Counted from the first letter of the stretch, positions 26,946 through 36,907 are shown. The stretch: 64,000 nt of DNA from Mycobacterium interjectum (GCA_002102225.1 LQPB01000013.1:33812-97811); one strand, 5' to 3'. Made by a program: numbers and translations. Notes: a model not told the origin generated them from the letters alone.

Positions 26946-28394
26946 TCACACCGGCAGCAGCTGGTCGATCACCGCGGCCAACTGCTTGGCGGACCGGCAT
27001 TCGTGCATCGTGATGACGTCTTGGTAGCGCGGCACCGCCGAGTCGCCGCTGCCCCACAGGTGCTTGGGTTCGGGGTTGAGCCAATGCGCGTGCCGGCTCG
27101 CGGTCACCATGTGGGCCAGCAGCTCGGTCTCCGGATTGCGGTAGTTGGTGCGTCCGTCGCCGAGCACCAGCAGTGAGGCGCGCGGCGACAGCACGTTGGG
27201 AAACGCTTGCGCGAACGACGCGAACGCATTGCCGTAATCGGAGTGCCCGTCGCGGCTGTACACCCCGGCCTCGCGGGTGATGCGCTGGATCGCGACGGCC
27301 AGGTCGGCTTCCGGGCCGAACATGTGGGTCACCTCGTCGGTCGTGTCGATGAACGCGAACACGCGGACCCTCGAGAACTGTTGGCGCAGCGCGTGCACCA
27401 GCAGCAGGGTGAAGTGGCTGAACCCGGCGACCGAGCCCGACACGTCGCACAGCACCACCAGTTCCGGGCGCGCCGGCCGGGGTTTGGCCAGCACCACGTC
27501 GATCGGCACGCCACCGGTGGACATCGACTTGCGCAGCGTCTTGCGCAGGTCGATCACCCCGGCGCGCGAGCGTCGCCGGCGCGCCGCCAGCCGGGTCGCC
27601 AGGGTGCGGGCCAGCGGCGCCACGACGCGTTGCATCTGGCGCAGCTGTTCGCCCGAGGCGCGCAGGAACTCGACGTTCTCGGAAAGCTGTGGGATGCCGT
27701 ACATCTGGACGTGGTCGCGGCCGAGCTGCTCGGCCGTGCGGCGCTTGGTCTCCGCGTCGACCATCTTGCGAAGCTGCGTAATTCGCTGCGCGGCAAGCGC
27801 TTTGGCGATCTGCTCCTGGGTGGGTGTGGGCTCGTCGCCGTACGGGGCGAGCAGGCCAGCCAGCAGCTTGCCCTCCAATTCGTCCAGCGCCATCGCCTTG
27901 AGCGCCTGGTACGACGAGAACGACGGGCCTCGGCTGGAACTGTATTTGCCGTAGGCCTCCACGATCCGCGCGACCATCGCCACCAGCCGCTCGTCCATGT
28001 CCGCGAGGTCGGGGTTCTCGTTGAGCAGGTCCAGCAGCATCTGGCGCATCGCTTCGACGTCGTCGGCCGGCAACGCTTCACCGCCCGGCGCCGCGTCGGC
28101 CGCATCGTCGGTGACCACCGCGCGTGCGCCCAACGCCGCGGGAAACCACAAGTCGAACATGGCGTCATAGGTGTCGCGGTGATCGGGGCGGCGCAGCACC
28201 GCGCAGGCGATGCCCTCGCGCAGCACCTCGCGATCGCTCAAGCCGAGGGTGGCCATCACCCGGCCGGCGTCCACGGTCTCCGAGGGCCCCACCGAAATGC
28301 CCACGCCGCGAAGCGCTTCCACGAACCCCACCAGGTGGCCCGGCAGCCCATGCGGGGCGAGCGGGCGGGTGGGGCGGACGCGGCGGGCGGCCAT
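26946..28394 (-). CDS. VWA-domain (CoxE-like) protein
   Basis: 482 residues from ATG 28394, which shares one base with the moxR stop (TGATG). The N-terminal half is helical, with a charged Arg-rich stretch near residue 270. The C-terminal von Willebrand A domain has the metal-site motif CDVSGSV (DxSxS) near residue 311. VWA proteins paired with MoxR ATPases act as chaperone or cofactor-insertion modules. Same place as Rv2425c. The client is unknown. Confidence 0.85.
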   Translation of the reverse strand: MAARRVRPTRPLAPHGLPGHLVGFVEALRGVGISVGPSETVDAGRVMATLGLSDREVLREGIACAVLRRPDHRDTYDAMFDLWFPAALGARAVVTDDAADAAPGGEALPADDVEAMRQMLLDLLNENPDLADMDERLVAMVARIVEAYGKYSSSRGPSFSSYQALKAMALDELEGKLLAGLLAPYGDEPTPTQEQIAKALAAQRITQLRKMVDAETKRRTAEQLGRDHVQMYGIPQLSENVEFLRASGEQLRQMQRVVAPLARTLATRLAARRRRSRAGVIDLRKTLRKSMSTGGVPIDVVLAKPRPARPELVVLCDVSGSVAGFSHFTLLLVHALRQQFSRVRVFAFIDTTDEVTHMFGPEADLAVAIQRITREAGVYSRDGHSDYGNAFASFAQAFPNVLSPRASLLVLGDGRTNYRNPETELLAHMVTASRHAHWLNPEPKHLWGSGDSAVPRYQDVITMHECRSAKQLAAVIDQLLPV

Positions 28395-29269
28395 CAGTTG
28401 AGCCTGAGCTCCCCGGCCGCGCGTTGCTGGTCGGATTGGTGTTTGAGGACCACACCGAGTGTCTGGGCGACCACCGCGTCGTCGATGGTGTCCAGGCCAA
28501 GCGCCAGCAGCGTGCGGCCCCAGTCGATCGTCTCGGCGATGGAGGGCACCTTCTTCAGCTGCATCCCGCGCAGCACGCCGATGATGCGCACCAACTCCTC
28601 GGCCAGGTGCGCGGGCAGCTCGGGGACCCGCGACAGCAGGATGCGCCGCTCGAGGTCGGGGCTGGGGAAGTCGATGTGCAGGAACAGGCAGCGGCGTTTG
28701 AGCGCCTCGGACAGTTCGCGGGTGGCGTTGGAGGTCAGCACCACGAGCGGTGTCCGCTCGGCGGTGATCGTGCCCAATTCGGGGACGGTCACCGCGAAGT
28801 CGGACAGCACCTCGAGCAGCAGGCCTTCGATCTCGATGTCGGCCTTGTCGGTCTCGTCGATCAGCAACACGGTCGGCTCGGTGCGCCGGATGGCGGTCAA
28901 CAGCGGACGCTGCAGCAGGAACTCCTCGCTGAACACGTCGTCCTTGGTCTGATCCCAGTCGCCGGAGCCGGCCTGAATACGAAGTATCTGCTTGGCGTGG
29001 TTCCACTCGTACAGCGCGCGCGCCTCGTCGACGCCCTCGTAGCACTGCAGGCGCACCAGGCCCGAGCCGGTTGCCTGCGCCACGGCGCGGGCCAGCTCGG
29101 TCTTGCCGACGCCGGCGGGACCCTCCACCAGCAGCGGCTTGCCGAGCCGGTCGGCCAGGAACACGGCGGTCGCGGTGGCGGTGTCGGGCAGGTAACCGGT
29201 CTCGGCCAACCGCCGCGAGACGTCGTCGATGTCGGCGAACAACGGCGCCGGCCGGGCGGGCACACTCAC
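28394..29269 (-). CDS. MoxR-type AAA+ ATPase
   Basis: 291 residues from GTG 29269, chosen because AGGAGA lies nine bases upstream; a longer frame to 29344 would run into proA. Walker A is GPAGVGKTE, Walker B is VLLIDETDKAD, sensor 1 is LTSNATRELS. MoxR ATPases work with VWA proteins, here the overlapping downstream gene, as in Rv2426c-Rv2425c. It starts 35 bases after proA, so the three genes probably share a transcript. Confidence 0.9.
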   Translation of the reverse strand: MSVPARPAPLFADIDDVSRRLAETGYLPDTATATAVFLADRLGKPLLVEGPAGVGKTELARAVAQATGSGLVRLQCYEGVDEARALYEWNHAKQILRIQAGSGDWDQTKDDVFSEEFLLQRPLLTAIRRTEPTVLLIDETDKADIEIEGLLLEVLSDFAVTVPELGTITAERTPLVVLTSNATRELSEALKRRCLFLHIDFPSPDLERRILLSRVPELPAHLAEELVRIIGVLRGMQLKKVPSIAETIDWGRTLLALGLDTIDDAVVAQTLGVVLKHQSDQQRAAGELRLN

Positions 29270-29304
29270 AATCTCAGTTCTCCTAAAGCTTTCTTCTCGG
29301 GGCG

Positions 29305-30564
29305 TCAGGCCGGGCGGGTCTGCCCGTCCCCCCACGCGATCCACTTGGTGGAGGTCAGTTCCGGCAATCCCATCGGTCCGCGGGCATGCAGCTTCTGCGT
29401 GGAGATGCCGATCTCGGCGCCGAACCCGAACTGCTCGCCGTCGGTGAAGGCCGTCGACGCGTTGACCATCACCGCGGCCGCGTCGACTCCGTCGGTAAAG
29501 CGTTGGGCCGCAGCCATGTTCGTGGTCACGATGGACTCGGTGTGGCCGGTCCCGTACTCGTTGATGTGGGCGATCGCGGCGTCTACGCCGTCGACCACCG
29601 CCACCGCGATGTCCATCGACAGGTATTCGCGGCGCAGGTCGGTCTCGTCGGCGTCCGCACCAAGCCCGCCGTGAACGGTCACCCCGGCGTCCTCCAGGGC
29701 GTCGATCAGCCTGGGCATGGCAACGGCTGCGATCGCGGCGTCGACCAGCAGCGTCTCGGCGGCGTTGCAGACGCTGGGCCGCCGGGTCTTGGAGTTCAAC
29801 AGGATACGTTCCGCCACGTCCAGGTCGGCGGCTTCGTGCACGTACACGTGGCAGTTGCCGACGCCGGTCTCGATGGTGGGCACCTGGGCGTCGCGCACCA
29901 CCGCGTCGATCAGGTTCGCTCCCCCGCGCGGGATCACCACGTCGACCAGGCCGCGGGCCTGGATCAGGTGGGTGACCGTGGATCGGTCGGCGGCCGACAG
30001 CAGCTGGACCGCGTCGGCGGGTAGGTCCTCGCCGATCAGCGACGCGCGTAGCACGTCGACGAGGGCCTGATTGGACTTCGCCGCCGACGAACTGCCGCGC
30101 AGCAGCACCGCGTTGCCGGACTTGAGCGCCAAGCCGAAGGCGTCCACGGTGACGTTGGGCCGGCCCTCGTAGATCATGCCGACGACGCCGAGCGGGACCC
30201 GCTGTTGGCGCAGGTGCAGCCCGTTGGGCAGGGTGTAGCCGCGCAGCACCTCCCCGACCGGGTCGGGCAGTCCCGCGACCTGTCGCAGGCCGGCGGCGAT
30301 TCCGTCGACGCGCTTGGGGTTCAGCGCCAACCGGTCGAGCATCGCCGCCGGGGTGCCGGCGGCGCGAGCGGCCTCGAGGTCCTCGGCGTTGGCCGTCAGG
30401 ATCCGCTCCGTGTGGGCGACGACCGCGTCCGCGGCGGACTGCAATGCCGCGTCCTTGGCGACCGTCGGCAACAGCGCCAGTGCGCGGGCGGCGACCCGGG
30501 CGCGGCGGGCGGCGTCGTGGACGTCCCGGCGCAAGTCAGGAAGCGAGGGAGCTTGCAGACTCAT
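29305..30564 (-). CDS. proA: Gamma-glutamyl phosphate reductase
   Basis: 419 residues, full length. Aldehyde-dehydrogenase-like fold with the catalytic Cys266 in SVCNAAET and the IYEGRPNVT substrate region. Reduces gamma-glutamyl phosphate to the semialdehyde, the second step of proline synthesis; proB, the first step, is 20 kb away next to obg. In M. tuberculosis ahpC-ahpD lie beside proA; here an 89-base gap leads straight to the mechanosensitive channel gene. Confidence 0.95.
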   Translation of the reverse strand: MSLQAPSLPDLRRDVHDAARRARVAARALALLPTVAKDAALQSAADAVVAHTERILTANAEDLEAARAAGTPAAMLDRLALNPKRVDGIAAGLRQVAGLPDPVGEVLRGYTLPNGLHLRQQRVPLGVVGMIYEGRPNVTVDAFGLALKSGNAVLLRGSSSAAKSNQALVDVLRASLIGEDLPADAVQLLSAADRSTVTHLIQARGLVDVVIPRGGANLIDAVVRDAQVPTIETGVGNCHVYVHEAADLDVAERILLNSKTRRPSVCNAAETLLVDAAIAAVAMPRLIDALEDAGVTVHGGLGADADETDLRREYLSMDIAVAVVDGVDAAIAHINEYGTGHTESIVTTNMAAAQRFTDGVDAAAVMVNASTAFTDGEQFGFGAEIGISTQKLHARGPMGLPELTSTKWIAWGDGQTRPA

Positions 30565-30653
30565 TGAACCAGGGTATCGGGCCTTCGCCGACCAGGTCAG
30601 GCTGCCCCACGCAACGGCCAGCCCCGGATCCTACGGCGGCGACCCGCAGCGCC

Positions 30654-32060
30654 TCACCCGACCCGCTCACCGCGGCGCGCCTGGCGCACCTTGCTTTGCC
30701 GCTCTTCGAGGATGTGGCCGAAGTTCTGTAGCAGCAACGGTTCACGCATCACCAGGTGCTCGATGTGCTCCCGGTCGATCTCCATCGCGGTCACTTCCTC
30801 GAGCGCGTATGCGCTTGCCATGTTCGGCTGCCGAGTCAGCGCGGTCAGGCCCAGGAACGAGCCCTCGACCAGCGTGCTGATCGGCACGATCGAGCCGTCG
30901 TCGGCCAGCGCGGTCAGTTGCACACGCCCGGCGACCAGGAAAGTCATCCCCCTGGGCACCTGACCGGCGTACTCGACCGTCTCGTCGGCGCCGTATCTGA
31001 CCAGCTCCGCGCAAGAATGCAGCGACCGCTGTTCGTCGGCGTTCAGCCGCAAAGCCGGCGCCACGACCGTCCGCAGCGCCTTCTCCACCCGTTCGGGAGT
31101 CGAGTAATCGTCGTCGCAGTTGTCCAGGTGCAGGCCCTCCCGCCGCGCGGCGTACCAGACCCAGCGCAGAAAGGTCGACTTCGCGGCGCCATCGTCCGCG
31201 GGTGAGCTCAGTCCGAAGGAGGTGCGGTATTCGCCGCCGCCGGCGGGCACCGAGCGGGGCACGCTGTCGGGCTTGAGCTGGGGCAGGCCCAGGGCGACGC
31301 GCGAGAGCATCGCGCAAACCCGGTCGGGCGGGTCGGCGGCCGCAAACGTCGTCGTGATCGCCAATTTGTGGGTGCCGGCGGGGCGGCTGAGGTTCGTGAA
31401 CGCCGTCGTGGCCAGCACCGAGTTCGGGGTGACCCGCATCCCGCTGCCGGTGTCGATGTGCACCGCCCGCCAGTTCACCTCGACGACACGGCCCCGCGCC
31501 GTCCCGGTGTCCAGCCACTCATTGATCCGGAACGGCTGTTCGAACAGCATGAACAGGCCCGACACGATCTGCCCGACGGAGTTCTGCAACATCAGGCCGA
31601 TGACCACCGAGGTGACGCCCAGCGCGGTGAACAGGCCGCCGACCCGGACGCCCCAGATATAGGACAGCATCACGACCAGGCCCACGCCGATCAGCGCGAA
31701 GCGCGCGACGTCCAAGAAGATGGCGGGCATGCGGGCGCGCCAGCTCTCTTCGGGTGCGCCCTCGAACACCGTGGCGTTGAGCCCCGACAGCATGAGCACC
31801 AGCACCAGAAAGCCGAACACCGTGGTGAGCAGCCGGACGGGGACGTCCCCCGCCGGGACCTGCGAGGCCTTGACGAGCAGCAGCAGCAGCGCGACGAGCG
31901 GCAGCAGGTAGTTGCGCAACAGGCCCACCTGCCGGGCCAGGCGGCTATTCCGGCGGACGAGCGTGTGGTGCAACTCCGTGAGGAAGATCAGCCCGACCGG
32001 GAACCCGATCGCGATGCCGATCGCCCAGTAGAACCACGAGGAGTTCCACAGATGCATCAT
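30654..32060 (-). CDS. MscS-like mechanosensitive channel with cyclic-nucleotide-binding domain
   Basis: 468 residues from ATG 32060, which overlaps the cyclase stop (ATGA). Four or so membrane helices occupy the first 180 residues. They are followed by the MscS pore and beta domain (NSVGQIVSGLFMLFEQPF, then the PNSVL segment) and, from about 335, a cNMP-binding domain (VAGRVQLTAL, GSFLGLTAL). Same place as Rv2434c. A channel gated or tuned by cyclic nucleotides would fit its coupling to a cyclase-family gene, but no ligand is proven from sequence. Confidence 0.88.
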   Translation of the reverse strand: MMHLWNSSWFYWAIGIAIGFPVGLIFLTELHHTLVRRNSRLARQVGLLRNYLLPLVALLLLLVKASQVPAGDVPVRLLTTVFGFLVLVLMLSGLNATVFEGAPEESWRARMPAIFLDVARFALIGVGLVVMLSYIWGVRVGGLFTALGVTSVVIGLMLQNSVGQIVSGLFMLFEQPFRINEWLDTGTARGRVVEVNWRAVHIDTGSGMRVTPNSVLATTAFTNLSRPAGTHKLAITTTFAAADPPDRVCAMLSRVALGLPQLKPDSVPRSVPAGGGEYRTSFGLSSPADDGAAKSTFLRWVWYAARREGLHLDNCDDDYSTPERVEKALRTVVAPALRLNADEQRSLHSCAELVRYGADETVEYAGQVPRGMTFLVAGRVQLTALADDGSIVPISTLVEGSFLGLTALTRQPNMASAYALEEVTAMEIDREHIEHLVMREPLLLQNFGHILEERQSKVRQARRGERVG

Positions 32061-34300
32061 CGCTCCGACAACCGGTACATCGCCTGCTCCGTCCCGCCGA
32101 CCGAGATCGTGCCGGCGGGCGTGAACTGCCGCACGTCGCGCATCGCCTCGTACACCGGGGCGCTGACGTAGATGCCGGGTTGCGGTGCGCCCCTGTGCAT
32201 TTGGTAGGCCAGGCTCACCGCGGCACCCCACATGTCGTAGACCAGACTCGACCGGCCCACCAGCCCGCTGATGACGTTGCCGGTGTTGATGCCGACCCGC
32301 AGGCCCAGCTCGTGACCCGTCTGACTGTTGAATCGATCGATGATGCGTCGCATCTCGATGGCGAAGTCGACGGTCCGGTGAATGCTGTCCAATCGCGGCG
32401 TGATCACCCCGCAGGTCGCGAGGTAACCGTTGTGGAACGTGCGGATGCGTTCGACGCCAAGGGTTTCCGCCGCCGAATCGAACTGCCGGAAAAGATCGTC
32501 GACGATCCCCACCAGTTCGTCGCCCGTGAGATCGTTGGAAAGCTCGTCCAGCCCGGCGATGTCGGCAAAGATGATCGCGACGTCCTGGTGCTTCTGCGCG
32601 ATGGTCGCCTCGCCCTCGCGGTACCGCTGCACGAGCGACTCGGGCATCAGCGCCAGCAGCAGGCGATTGTTCTCGTTGCGCTGCTCGTTGAGCAACTCTT
32701 CTTTGATCGCGAGATTGCGGCTCATCTCATTGAAAGCCGCCGTGAGATCGCCGATCTCGTCGCGGGCCATCACCGGAATGTTGATGTCGTAGTCACCGGA
32801 GCTGATCTTCCGCGCGCCCTCCTCGAGGCGCCGGACGGGACGCATGGCCGCCTGAGCGATGAGCATCGAGGCCACACAGATGACGAACACCAGCGCGGTG
32901 ACCGCGATCACCAGCGTCTTGCTGAACCTGCCCAGCCGCGCAAACGCGTCGGAGTCGTCGCGTGTCGCCAGGATCGACCAGTGCAGGTTGGAGTTGGCGA
33001 TGTCCAATGGCGCATAGGCTTCCAACTCCTTATTGCCCGTGTAATCGGTGGCGCTCATGGTGCCGCTCTCGCCGCGCTGGGCGGCCTTGAGACCCGCGGT
33101 CGCAACCGGCTGCACCAGCGTCGTGCCACCCAACTGGAGCGCCTTTTCCGCGACGTCGGGCGGGGTGCCCGCGGCGATCGCCTCGCGCCGGTACTCCTGC
33201 GGGTCTTGCAGAAACAGCCGTGAATCCGAACGCATCAGGTCATCGGGACCCGCCAGATACGTCTCGGTCGCCGCGCCCATGCCCGCGGCTTCCCAGTGTT
33301 TATTGGCGGTCATGATGTTGTTGATCTTGGCGATCGGCACCGGCAAGGCCATGACACCGTCCACCTTGCCGTTCATGCCGACCGGCGAGACCACCCACGC
33401 CGTGGGCGCCTCGAGCGCCGGCTGATAGGGCTGGAAGTCGGTGATCCAGACGAAATCCACGTCGTTGGAGCGCAGCGCCTTCTGGTAGGCGTCCTTCAAA
33501 TTCGATTCCCGATACGGCCCGTTGAGGATGTTTGTCCCGAGGTCGGGCCCCTTCCTGACGGAGTAGACGACATTGCCCTGCAGGTCCAGCAGCAGCGCGT
33601 CGCGATAGTCGAAGCGGGTGACGATGTTGCGCATGTAGAAATCGAAGCGGGCGTTGGCCGCCGACCATGCGCTGCCGTCGCCGGCGTCCTCGACCGGCAG
33701 CGAGTCGGGGGTCGGCCGCGGCGGCGCGGTGTAGTACGCCTGCACGTATTTCTGCGCCGGGGAACTCGGCAGGACCGCGTTCAGATCGATGAGGTCACCG
33801 GTCGCCTTCTTGATCGGCGCGATCATCTCGTTGTCGTAGTAGTTGACCAGCGCCTGCTCTTGAGCGGGGTTGATCGTCGCGTTGCCCAGTTGGTTCAGGC
33901 CCGCGGTGAGCGCCGCGGTGGCCTCGTTGATGCTGAATCCGCCGCTGTAGACGATCAGGGAATTCGTCACCTCCCGAAACAGCGACTGAATCTGTCTCTT
34001 CTGCGACTCGCGCAGCTCGATCAATCGCTCGGACTCGACCTGCCGCAAGGCGTTGCGGCCGGATATGGCCCCGATGAGCCCGATCACCCCCACCCCGAGG
34101 ATGCCCGACATCAGCATCGCGACCAGGATCTTGGACTGGATGCCGAAACGAAAACGGTGCCACACCAGCGGCCGGCGCGTGCCTCTGCGCGGCTTTTCGG
34201 CCGAGTCGGATTCCGGGGTGGTTTCCGAGGCGATTTCAGTCGTATTTGCCCCGTCCGTTTTCGTGGCCGCTTCGGCGCCCTTGAGCTGGGTCGATGTCAA
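32057..34300 (-). CDS. Membrane adenylate-cyclase-like sensor with degenerate catalytic site
   Basis: 747 residues from TTG 34300, preferred because GGGAGGG ends eight bases upstream; GTG 34333 would add 11 residues. Order: acidic cytoplasmic tail, TM helix (about 58-80), large extracellular sensor domain, second TM helix (about 460-485), HAMP linker (RPVRRLEEGARKISSGD), class III cyclase domain (about 575-740). The first metal Asp is present (IFADIAG). The second is Asn in FHNGY where GDG is usual, the substrate Lys is Arg, and the transition-state Asn/Arg pair reads S...Q in AAVSLAYQM. Same place as Rv2435c. Activity is doubtful. Confidence 0.85.
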   Translation of the reverse strand: MTSTQLKGAEAATKTDGANTTEIASETTPESDSAEKPRRGTRRPLVWHRFRFGIQSKILVAMLMSGILGVGVIGLIGAISGRNALRQVESERLIELRESQKRQIQSLFREVTNSLIVYSGGFSINEATAALTAGLNQLGNATINPAQEQALVNYYDNEMIAPIKKATGDLIDLNAVLPSSPAQKYVQAYYTAPPRPTPDSLPVEDAGDGSAWSAANARFDFYMRNIVTRFDYRDALLLDLQGNVVYSVRKGPDLGTNILNGPYRESNLKDAYQKALRSNDVDFVWITDFQPYQPALEAPTAWVVSPVGMNGKVDGVMALPVPIAKINNIMTANKHWEAAGMGAATETYLAGPDDLMRSDSRLFLQDPQEYRREAIAAGTPPDVAEKALQLGGTTLVQPVATAGLKAAQRGESGTMSATDYTGNKELEAYAPLDIANSNLHWSILATRDDSDAFARLGRFSKTLVIAVTALVFVICVASMLIAQAAMRPVRRLEEGARKISSGDYDINIPVMARDEIGDLTAAFNEMSRNLAIKEELLNEQRNENNRLLLALMPESLVQRYREGEATIAQKHQDVAIIFADIAGLDELSNDLTGDELVGIVDDLFRQFDSAAETLGVERIRTFHNGYLATCGVITPRLDSIHRTVDFAIEMRRIIDRFNSQTGHELGLRVGINTGNVISGLVGRSSLVYDMWGAAVSLAYQMHRGAPQPGIYVSAPVYEAMRDVRQFTPAGTISVGGTEQAMYRLSER

Positions 34301-34457
34301 TGGCCTTTCCCTCCCTGTGACGGGATGCAGCACCGATCACGCTGCAGACTAGCGCGCACACATCACGATATTGGGGATTGCCGAAAAAGGATCAGCGTCA
34401 ATGTGCCGAGCATGGCCATTGTCTGTGTCCCAATTCGACCCGACTAACGTCGGCGCC

Positions 34458-35351
34458 ATGGCGCGGGTCTGCGTGGTCGGCAGCGTGAACATGGACCTGA
34501 CCTTCGGCGTCGATGCCCTGCCTAGTCCGGGCCAGACGGTGCTGGCGTCGTCGCTGACCTCCGCGCCCGGCGGCAAGGGCGGCAACCAGGCCGTGGCGGC
34601 GGCGCGCGCCGGAGCGCGCGCGCAGTTCGTCGGGGCCGTCGGTGACGACGCGGCCGCCGCACGCTTGCTGGCCCACCTGCGGGCCAACAGCGTTGGGCTT
34701 GACGGCATGGTCACCGTGCCGGGGCCGAGCGGTACGGCGGTCATCGTGGTCGACGCCAACGCCGAGAACACCATCGTGGTGGCGCCGGGCGCCAACGGGC
34801 AGCTGACGGTGGCCGGCGCCGGCGCGCACGAGGCGATCGCCGACTGCGATGTGCTGTTGACCCAATTGGAAATTCCGGTGCCGACGGCAGTGGCGGCGGC
34901 GCACGAAGCCCGCTCGGCGGGCGCGGCCGTCATCGTCAACGCCTCGCCCGCCGGCCGGCTCGACAGCGGCGTGGCCGAACTGGCGGCCGCCGCGGACGTG
35001 GTGATCGCCAACGAAGCCGAAGCCGAACGATGGCCGTGGCGGCCAACCCATTTGGTGGTCACCCTCGGTGCGCGCGGCGCCCGCTACAGCGGCGCCGACG
35101 GCGAATTCGCCGTGCCCGCACCGCCGGTCAAGGCCGTGGACACCGCCGGCGCCGGCGACGTGTTCGCCGGCGTGCTGGCCGCCAACTGGCCGCGCGACCC
35201 GGGCGCAAATCCAGCTGCCCGGGCCGAGCGGCTGACCGCGCTGCGACGCGCCTGCGCCGCGGGCGCGCTGGCCACCCGGGTGCCCGGCGCCGGTGACTGC
35301 GCACCGCGCGCCGACGCGATCGACGCGGCTCTGCGGGAAGGGTTTCGGTGA
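34458..35351 (+). CDS. rbsK: Ribokinase-family sugar kinase
   Basis: 297 residues from ATG 34458. TAACGT ends seven bases upstream, so the mRNA is probably leaderless; the open frame from 34371 is rejected. PfkB fold: GSVNMDLTF at the start, APGGKGGNQAVAAAR for sugar binding, and DTAGAGDVFAG with the catalytic Asp near the end. Same place as Rv2436. Phosphorylates ribose or a similar sugar; the exact substrate is inferred from family. Confidence 0.9.
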   Translation: MARVCVVGSVNMDLTFGVDALPSPGQTVLASSLTSAPGGKGGNQAVAAARAGARAQFVGAVGDDAAAARLLAHLRANSVGLDGMVTVPGPSGTAVIVVDANAENTIVVAPGANGQLTVAGAGAHEAIADCDVLLTQLEIPVPTAVAAAHEARSAGAAVIVNASPAGRLDSGVAELAAAADVVIANEAEAERWPWRPTHLVVTLGARGARYSGADGEFAVPAPPVKAVDTAGAGDVFAGVLAANWPRDPGANPAARAERLTALRRACAAGALATRVPGAGDCAPRADAIDAALREGFR

Positions 35352-36022
35352 CCGGGAGCGGTGATGTACCCTCGCTGGCGATGACGGCGGTCATGGGAAT
35401 TCGCATGCCAGCGACAGCCGCTGCCGACATGGCCCTGGTGCTCTTCGCGATCTTCGGAGTGCTCGGATTCGGCTGGCGCAGCTGGCTGCAGTATCGCCGC
35501 ACCGGCTCCACCGGCTTTCGCGGCATCAGAACCGGCGGCCCGGTGGAGCGCCTCGCCGGCGTCGGCTTCGTGGTCGCGCTGGCGGTGGCGGTGAGCGCCC
35601 CAATTCTGCAAGAGGCCAAGGTGGTTGGCCCGCTGCGGATGCTCAACGAGGTCTGCATTCAAACCGTCGGCATCGTGGCGGCCACGGCGGGCATCGCGGC
35701 GACGGTGTACGCGCAACTCGAGATGGGCGATTCCTGGCGGATCGGGGTCGACACCACGGAGACCACCACGCTGGTGCACACCGGCATGTTCGGCCGGATC
35801 CGCAACCCTATCTACGCCGCGATGTTCCTTTTCGGGATCGGGATCGTCCTGGTGACGCCGAACGCCGTTGCCCTCGCGGGCCTTATCCTGCTCGTCGCCA
35901 CGATCGAGCTGCAGGTCCGTCGCGTCGAGGAACCGTACCTGTTGCGCACGCACGGCGACGCCTATCGCGCCTACACGGCCAGCGTGGGTCGATTCGTCCC
36001 CGGGGTCGGCCGCATCCGCTAG
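35348..36022 (+). CDS. Isoprenylcysteine-methyltransferase-like membrane protein
   Basis: 224 residues; GTG 35348 overlaps the rbsK stop (GTGA) and has GGGAAGGG just upstream. Several membrane helices. The C-terminal segment TGMFGRIRNPIYAAM followed by RRVEEPYLLRTHGDAYRAY is the ICMT/PEMT-type methyltransferase signature (RNP and EE/HG regions). Same place as Rv2437. Bacterial members methylate unknown lipids or small molecules. Its stop shares CTAG with the convergent gntR stop. Confidence 0.8.
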   Translation: MTGSGDVPSLAMTAVMGIRMPATAAADMALVLFAIFGVLGFGWRSWLQYRRTGSTGFRGIRTGGPVERLAGVGFVVALAVAVSAPILQEAKVVGPLRMLNEVCIQTVGIVAATAGIAATVYAQLEMGDSWRIGVDTTETTTLVHTGMFGRIRNPIYAAMFLFGIGIVLVTPNAVALAGLILLVATIELQVRRVEEPYLLRTHGDAYRAYTASVGRFVPGVGRIR

Positions 36023-36837
36023 CGCGGCGCGCCCACGTCGTGGGCAATCGTCAAACCGTCGGCTAATTGCAGTTCGTCAGCCGTCTGGCTGAGTAGCACA
36101 CGGCTGCGGCTGGGCGATAACAGAACCGACAGGTGGTGATGCGGCGCGTCGCCCGCGAATGCCAGGCGGTTGACGCGCAGCAGGGCCGCACCAATCGGGG
36201 TGTCCAGTAGTTGCGCGTTGCGCGGACCCGCGATTTCGGCGGTGATTTCGTGCCGGATGCGGTCGACGACGATGCCGACGTCCTGCAGGAGCTCATACAG
36301 CGGCGTTTGCCGCAACACTGCCTCGGTCAGGGTGCCGGCCAGTTCCTCCGGCAGCCACGCGTCGGTGACCATCAACGGCTCGCCGGTGCGCCGTTGGCGG
36401 CGCACGCGGACAATTTGCAGCAGCTCGCCGGACGCCTGGAGCGCCTCGGCGATGGCCCGCGGTGCGCGTCGCGTCCCGAGTTCGACCACGTCGACCTCGG
36501 TTTCGAATTGCGTCTGGCGCAGCCCCTCCATGAACGAGCCGCCGGCGGGCAGATCCGACGGGCTGTGCTCGCGCACAAACGAACCGACGCCGTGCCTGCG
36601 CTCGATGTATCCCTGCTCGGCCAGGTCCGCCAGCGCGCGGCGGACCGTGATGCGGGAAACCCCGAACTGGTCGCACAGCGTCTGCTCGGTCGGCAACGCC
36701 TCACCGGGGACGATTGCGCCGCGATCGATCTCGTCATGCAGCACCAAGAAAAGCTGCCGATGCAATGGCACCCCGGCGGCGGTGGACACCGGTCCCGCCC
36801 TGCCGCCGCTCTGCCGCACGGTCGTCAATGTTTCCAC
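36019..36837 (-). CDS. GntR-family regulator (HutC/UTRA type)
   Basis: 272 residues from GTG 36837, which has AAGGCAGGGG upstream; GTG 36861 is a possible earlier start (280 residues) abutting the palindrome. The N-terminal winged helix includes GEALPTEQTLCDQFGVSRITVRRAL-type spacing, with the recognition helix in VSRITVRRA. The C-terminal half is a UTRA ligand-binding domain (DAWLPEEL, YELLQDVG, VNRLAF). It probably controls itself and the divergent operon by binding the palindrome at 36862-36887. The effector is likely a pathway acid but is unknown. Confidence 0.88.
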   Translation of the reverse strand: METLTTVRQSGGRAGPVSTAAGVPLHRQLFLVLHDEIDRGAIVPGEALPTEQTLCDQFGVSRITVRRALADLAEQGYIERRHGVGSFVREHSPSDLPAGGSFMEGLRQTQFETEVDVVELGTRRAPRAIAEALQASGELLQIVRVRRQRRTGEPLMVTDAWLPEELAGTLTEAVLRQTPLYELLQDVGIVVDRIRHEITAEIAGPRNAQLLDTPIGAALLRVNRLAFAGDAPHHHLSVLLSPSRSRVLLSQTADELQLADGLTIAHDVGAPR

Positions 36838-36861
36838 ACCCCCTGCCTTGCGCCGGCGCAC

Positions 36862-36887
36862 CAGTTGTTATATGTATATAACAACTG
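36862..36887. promoter_or_regulatory. Perfect 26-bp operator palindrome
   Basis: Arms CAGTTGTTATAT and ATATAACAACTG are exact reverse complements separated by GT. It lies in the 70-base gap between gntR and the MmgE/PrpD gene, 8 bases before the operon's GGAGG ribosome site. The AT-rich core can also supply -10 elements for both directions, so bound regulator would block both promoters. Very AT-rich compared with its surroundings. Confidence 0.85.
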
Positions 36888-36907
36888 ACGATCCGGAGGA
36901 AGTCCCG

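Noticed and set aside
26824..27450. Extension of the nadD frame far upstream
   Set aside because: The extra part is Arg-rich and antiparallel to codon use in the VWA gene; nadD homologues start close to [11 protein letters not shown].
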